DNA from: Streptomyces sp.
GTDB lineage: Bacteria; Actinomycetota; Actinomycetes; Streptomycetales; Streptomycetaceae
Assembly: GCA_003519485.1 (NCBI GenBank)
Contig: DOWQ01000555.1
Location: 1 to 7,459 of the forward strand
Reading direction: 5' to 3'
Length of the DNA: 7,459 bases
In this document: piece after piece, positions 5,695 through 7,459 of the stretch
Layout of the letters: the number at the start of each line of letters is the position of its first letter
How positions within the stretch are numbered: the first letter of the stretch is position 1
The notes under the pieces: generated by a model
The model's database searches: none
What the model saw: the letters and a program-made list of their open reading frames with translations, nothing else
What the model was told of the DNA's origin: nothing
Translations under genes and position numbers: made by a program

Positions 5695-7350
5695 GTGGCG
5701 GGCGACGATTTCGACTTCAGGCCGGGGGCGCAGGTGCCGCTCTCCGGCGGTGCGGGCCAGACCGCGGCGACGAACGCCCTGGCCTCCGCCGCGTACCGGG
5801 ACAGTCCCGTCGCCGACATCAAGAAGGCCGACAACGAATGGCACCAGTCGACGATCAAGCCCCCGAAGCTGTCGCTCCTCGAGCCCAACCTCGGCGAGGC
5901 GTTCTCCCGTGCCGTCCAGGTCCGGATGCTCGGCGGCGCCCGTAAGGCCCTGATCCAGTCCTTCGGCACGGAGCCGCAGTCGGTCGTCGAGCACTGCCTG
6001 GCCGCCAACCGCATCCGCAAGGAGCGGGATGCCAAGCTCACCGTGCTGATGGTGGTCTTCGGGCTGGTCTTCCTACCCGGCCTGCTGCTCTGGCTCGCCG
6101 CCTTCCAGCTGCGCCGGACCCTCGCGGGCGCGCAGAACCGGCGCGCGGGCGCCTTCGGCATGGCGCTGCTCATCGCCTTCGGGGTGCTGGCGGTGGTGTT
6201 CCTCGTCAAGCTGCCCTTCACCGGCTTCCTGGCCATCTATCTGCGGGCCATGCTCGTCGCGCCGGCCATCGGCTGGCTCTGGGCCAAGCAGGTCTGCGAG
6301 ACCACGGCCGCCGACATGCGGGACCGCTGGGGCGGGCTGCTCGCCGGTGGCGGCGTCGCGGCGAAGATTCCCGAGGCGGTGCCCAAGAACCCGGACGAGA
6401 CCGCCGCCGAGCAGCTCCGGCAGAATCTGGCCAAGCTCACCGCGGAGCAGGCGAGCAATCTCGTCTTCTACGCCGGCCCCAAGGGCATTCTCGGCATGGG
6501 CACCCGCTGGGGCAGCTGGCAGCTCGCCGAGGAGCTGTTGCCGATCGACCCGGACAAGGACATCAACCCGTTCCGCAGCTGGGACATCGTCCGGGCCGTG
6601 CACGACCAGCTGAAGCTCCTGGAGCGCACCCCGCTGCACACGGGCGGCTTCCCGGCCCCGAAGGTGACGCACTGGATCGTCGCCCCGGTCGGCGAGGGGA
6701 CGAAGGAGGTCACCCGTCCCTCGGGCGACGGCACCGAGGCCTTCCAGGTCAAGCCGAGCGAGATACAGCGCATCTGCGACCAGCAGCAGTTCGGTAGCGG
6801 GAACCGGCACTACCTCGGTGTCCAGTTCGTGCTGTGGGACGGACAGCTGGTGATCACCCTGCTGGTGACCGTCACCGTGCTGCACCACACGCTGCGCATC
6901 GAGGTCACCGGTCACGCGCTCGGGCCGGTGCACCCGCTGTTCACCAGCAAGCCCAGCCCCAAGGAGGAGGAGGTCGCCAAGGCCTTCAAGTTCTGGGAGA
7001 CCAAGAAGCGCTCGCTGCCGCTGGTGGACGCCAAGGAGGTGGTGCGGCTCTCCGCGCGCGCCCCGCTGACGTGGTTCCCGCCGCTCCTCGACCACCTGGG
7101 CGGCAAGCTCGGGCTGCCCGAGCCGTTCGGCCTGCGGCACGCCTGGGCCGACCAGCCGTGGCGGCACCGCTTCATGGCCGACGACGCCCTGCGCGCCGCG
7201 ACACCGGTGCTGCGGGTGGTGCACCAGGCGGCGATGCGGGTCCTGAAGGAGAACGACGTGGACACGGAGCGCTTCGGCACCCGGTCGACGTTCCTGAGCG
7301 GCGCGGTGCAGGGCGCGGAGCCGACGAAGGCGGACGTCTACAACGCGTAG
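5695..7350 (+). CDS. Membrane-anchored protein of unknown function
   Basis: I do not recognise a characterised family. The 551-aa product has a polar N-terminal part (1-110) and a basic patch RIRKERDAK (106-114). Long hydrophobic segments follow at about 115-138 (with an LPG turn in the middle), 154-172 and 175-197. The rest is about 350 mostly soluble residues. Noteworthy blocks are LVFYAGPKGILGMGTRWGSW (256-275), INPFRSWDIVRAVHDQL (290-306), APKVTHWIVAPVG (321-333) and GVQFVLWDGQLVITLLVTV (375-393). The last looks like adjacent beta strands rather than a membrane span. No signal peptide, catalytic signature or nucleotide-binding motif is visible. The start GTG 5695 follows GGGGG (5685-5689) by 5 nt; an in-frame GTG at 5680 would add five residues but has a poorer ribosome binding site. 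Third-position G/C bias is consistent along the gene, so the coding call is firm while the function is open. Confidence 0.87.
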   Translation: MAGDDFDFRPGAQVPLSGGAGQTAATNALASAAYRDSPVADIKKADNEWHQSTIKPPKLSLLEPNLGEAFSRAVQVRMLGGARKALIQSFGTEPQSVVEHCLAANRIRKERDAKLTVLMVVFGLVFLPGLLLWLAAFQLRRTLAGAQNRRAGAFGMALLIAFGVLAVVFLVKLPFTGFLAIYLRAMLVAPAIGWLWAKQVCETTAADMRDRWGGLLAGGGVAAKIPEAVPKNPDETAAEQLRQNLAKLTAEQASNLVFYAGPKGILGMGTRWGSWQLAEELLPIDPDKDINPFRSWDIVRAVHDQLKLLERTPLHTGGFPAPKVTHWIVAPVGEGTKEVTRPSGDGTEAFQVKPSEIQRICDQQQFGSGNRHYLGVQFVLWDGQLVITLLVTVTVLHHTLRIEVTGHALGPVHPLFTSKPSPKEEEVAKAFKFWETKKRSLPLVDAKEVVRLSARAPLTWFPPLLDHLGGKLGLPEPFGLRHAWADQPWRHRFMADDALRAATPVLRVVHQAAMRVLKENDVDTERFGTRSTFLSGAVQGAEPTKADVYNA

Positions 7351-7459
7351 CGCCGTCCGGCGGGGCGGTCGGCGGGGTCGGTGTGCGGGACTCGGGGGCA
7401 CGGGCCGCCGCCGCCCACTCGGGCCCCGCCCCACTCCGCCACGCACGGGCGGGTCACCC
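7351..7459. other. Noncoding tail at the right window edge
   Basis: The 109 bases after the TAG stop of the membrane protein gene show no gene. A 5-bp inverted repeat with a 2-base spacer (CGCCG-TC-CGGCG, 7351-7362) is too tight to be a convincing terminator. ACTCGGG occurs twice (7389-7395 and 7418-7424), probably by chance. The orientation of the next gene cannot be told. Confidence 0.5.

Noticed and set aside
5622..5945. 107-aa plus-strand frame overlapping the start of the membrane protein gene
   Set aside because: It is out of frame with the real gene, lacks a ribosome binding site, and becomes Arg-rich shadow sequence after the overlap.
6073..7446. 457-aa minus-strand open frame opposite the membrane protein gene
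   Set aside because: Shadow frame: its composition is typical of the antisense of a high-G+C gene, with no motifs, and it conflicts with a better plus-strand gene.

Overview
The window looks like a core chromosomal segment of a Streptomyces or close actinobacterial relative. The reasons are very high G+C, strongly G/C-biased third codon positions, GTG and TTG starts, and proteins recognisable as actinobacterial phosphatidylinositol (PI) and PI-mannoside (PIM) enzymes. I see no RNA genes, insertion sequences, phage genes, CRISPR arrays or defence genes. Nothing suggests recent transfer. This is conserved housekeeping DNA rather than an accessory island.

Left half (136-3103, minus strand): a tight three-gene operon transcribed pgsA -> patA-like acyltransferase -> pimA. 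PgsA is a CDP-alcohol phosphotransferase expected to make phosphatidylinositol phosphate. PimA puts the first mannose on PI, and the acyltransferase acylates the mannolipid. Both junctions are 4-base start/stop overlaps (ATGA, then TTGA), so translation is probably coupled. The gene order matches the mycobacterial pgsA1-patA-pimA cluster. A bulged hairpin at 71-95, about 40 nt past the pimA stop, is a candidate operon terminator.

Centre (3104-3287): the divergent intergenic region that must hold the promoters for pgsA (minus) and the EF-G-like gene (plus).

Right half (3288-7350, plus strand): first a 733-aa EF-G-like protein (EF-G2 type). It keeps the P-loop and a well-preserved ribosome-facing domain IV, but its guanine-recognition motif reads THLE instead of NKxD and the switch II catalytic His is Tyr. 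A perfect 24-bp palindrome (5500-5523) follows as a likely terminator. Then comes a 551-aa membrane-anchored protein of unknown function, with hydrophobic segments near residues 115-197 and a long soluble C-terminal part.

The PI/PIM genes clearly form one pathway. Nothing in the sequence ties the EF-G-like protein or the membrane protein to it beyond adjacency. I did not find a convincing new multi-gene system. The items most worth following are the degenerate G motifs of the EF-G-like protein and the unassigned membrane protein.
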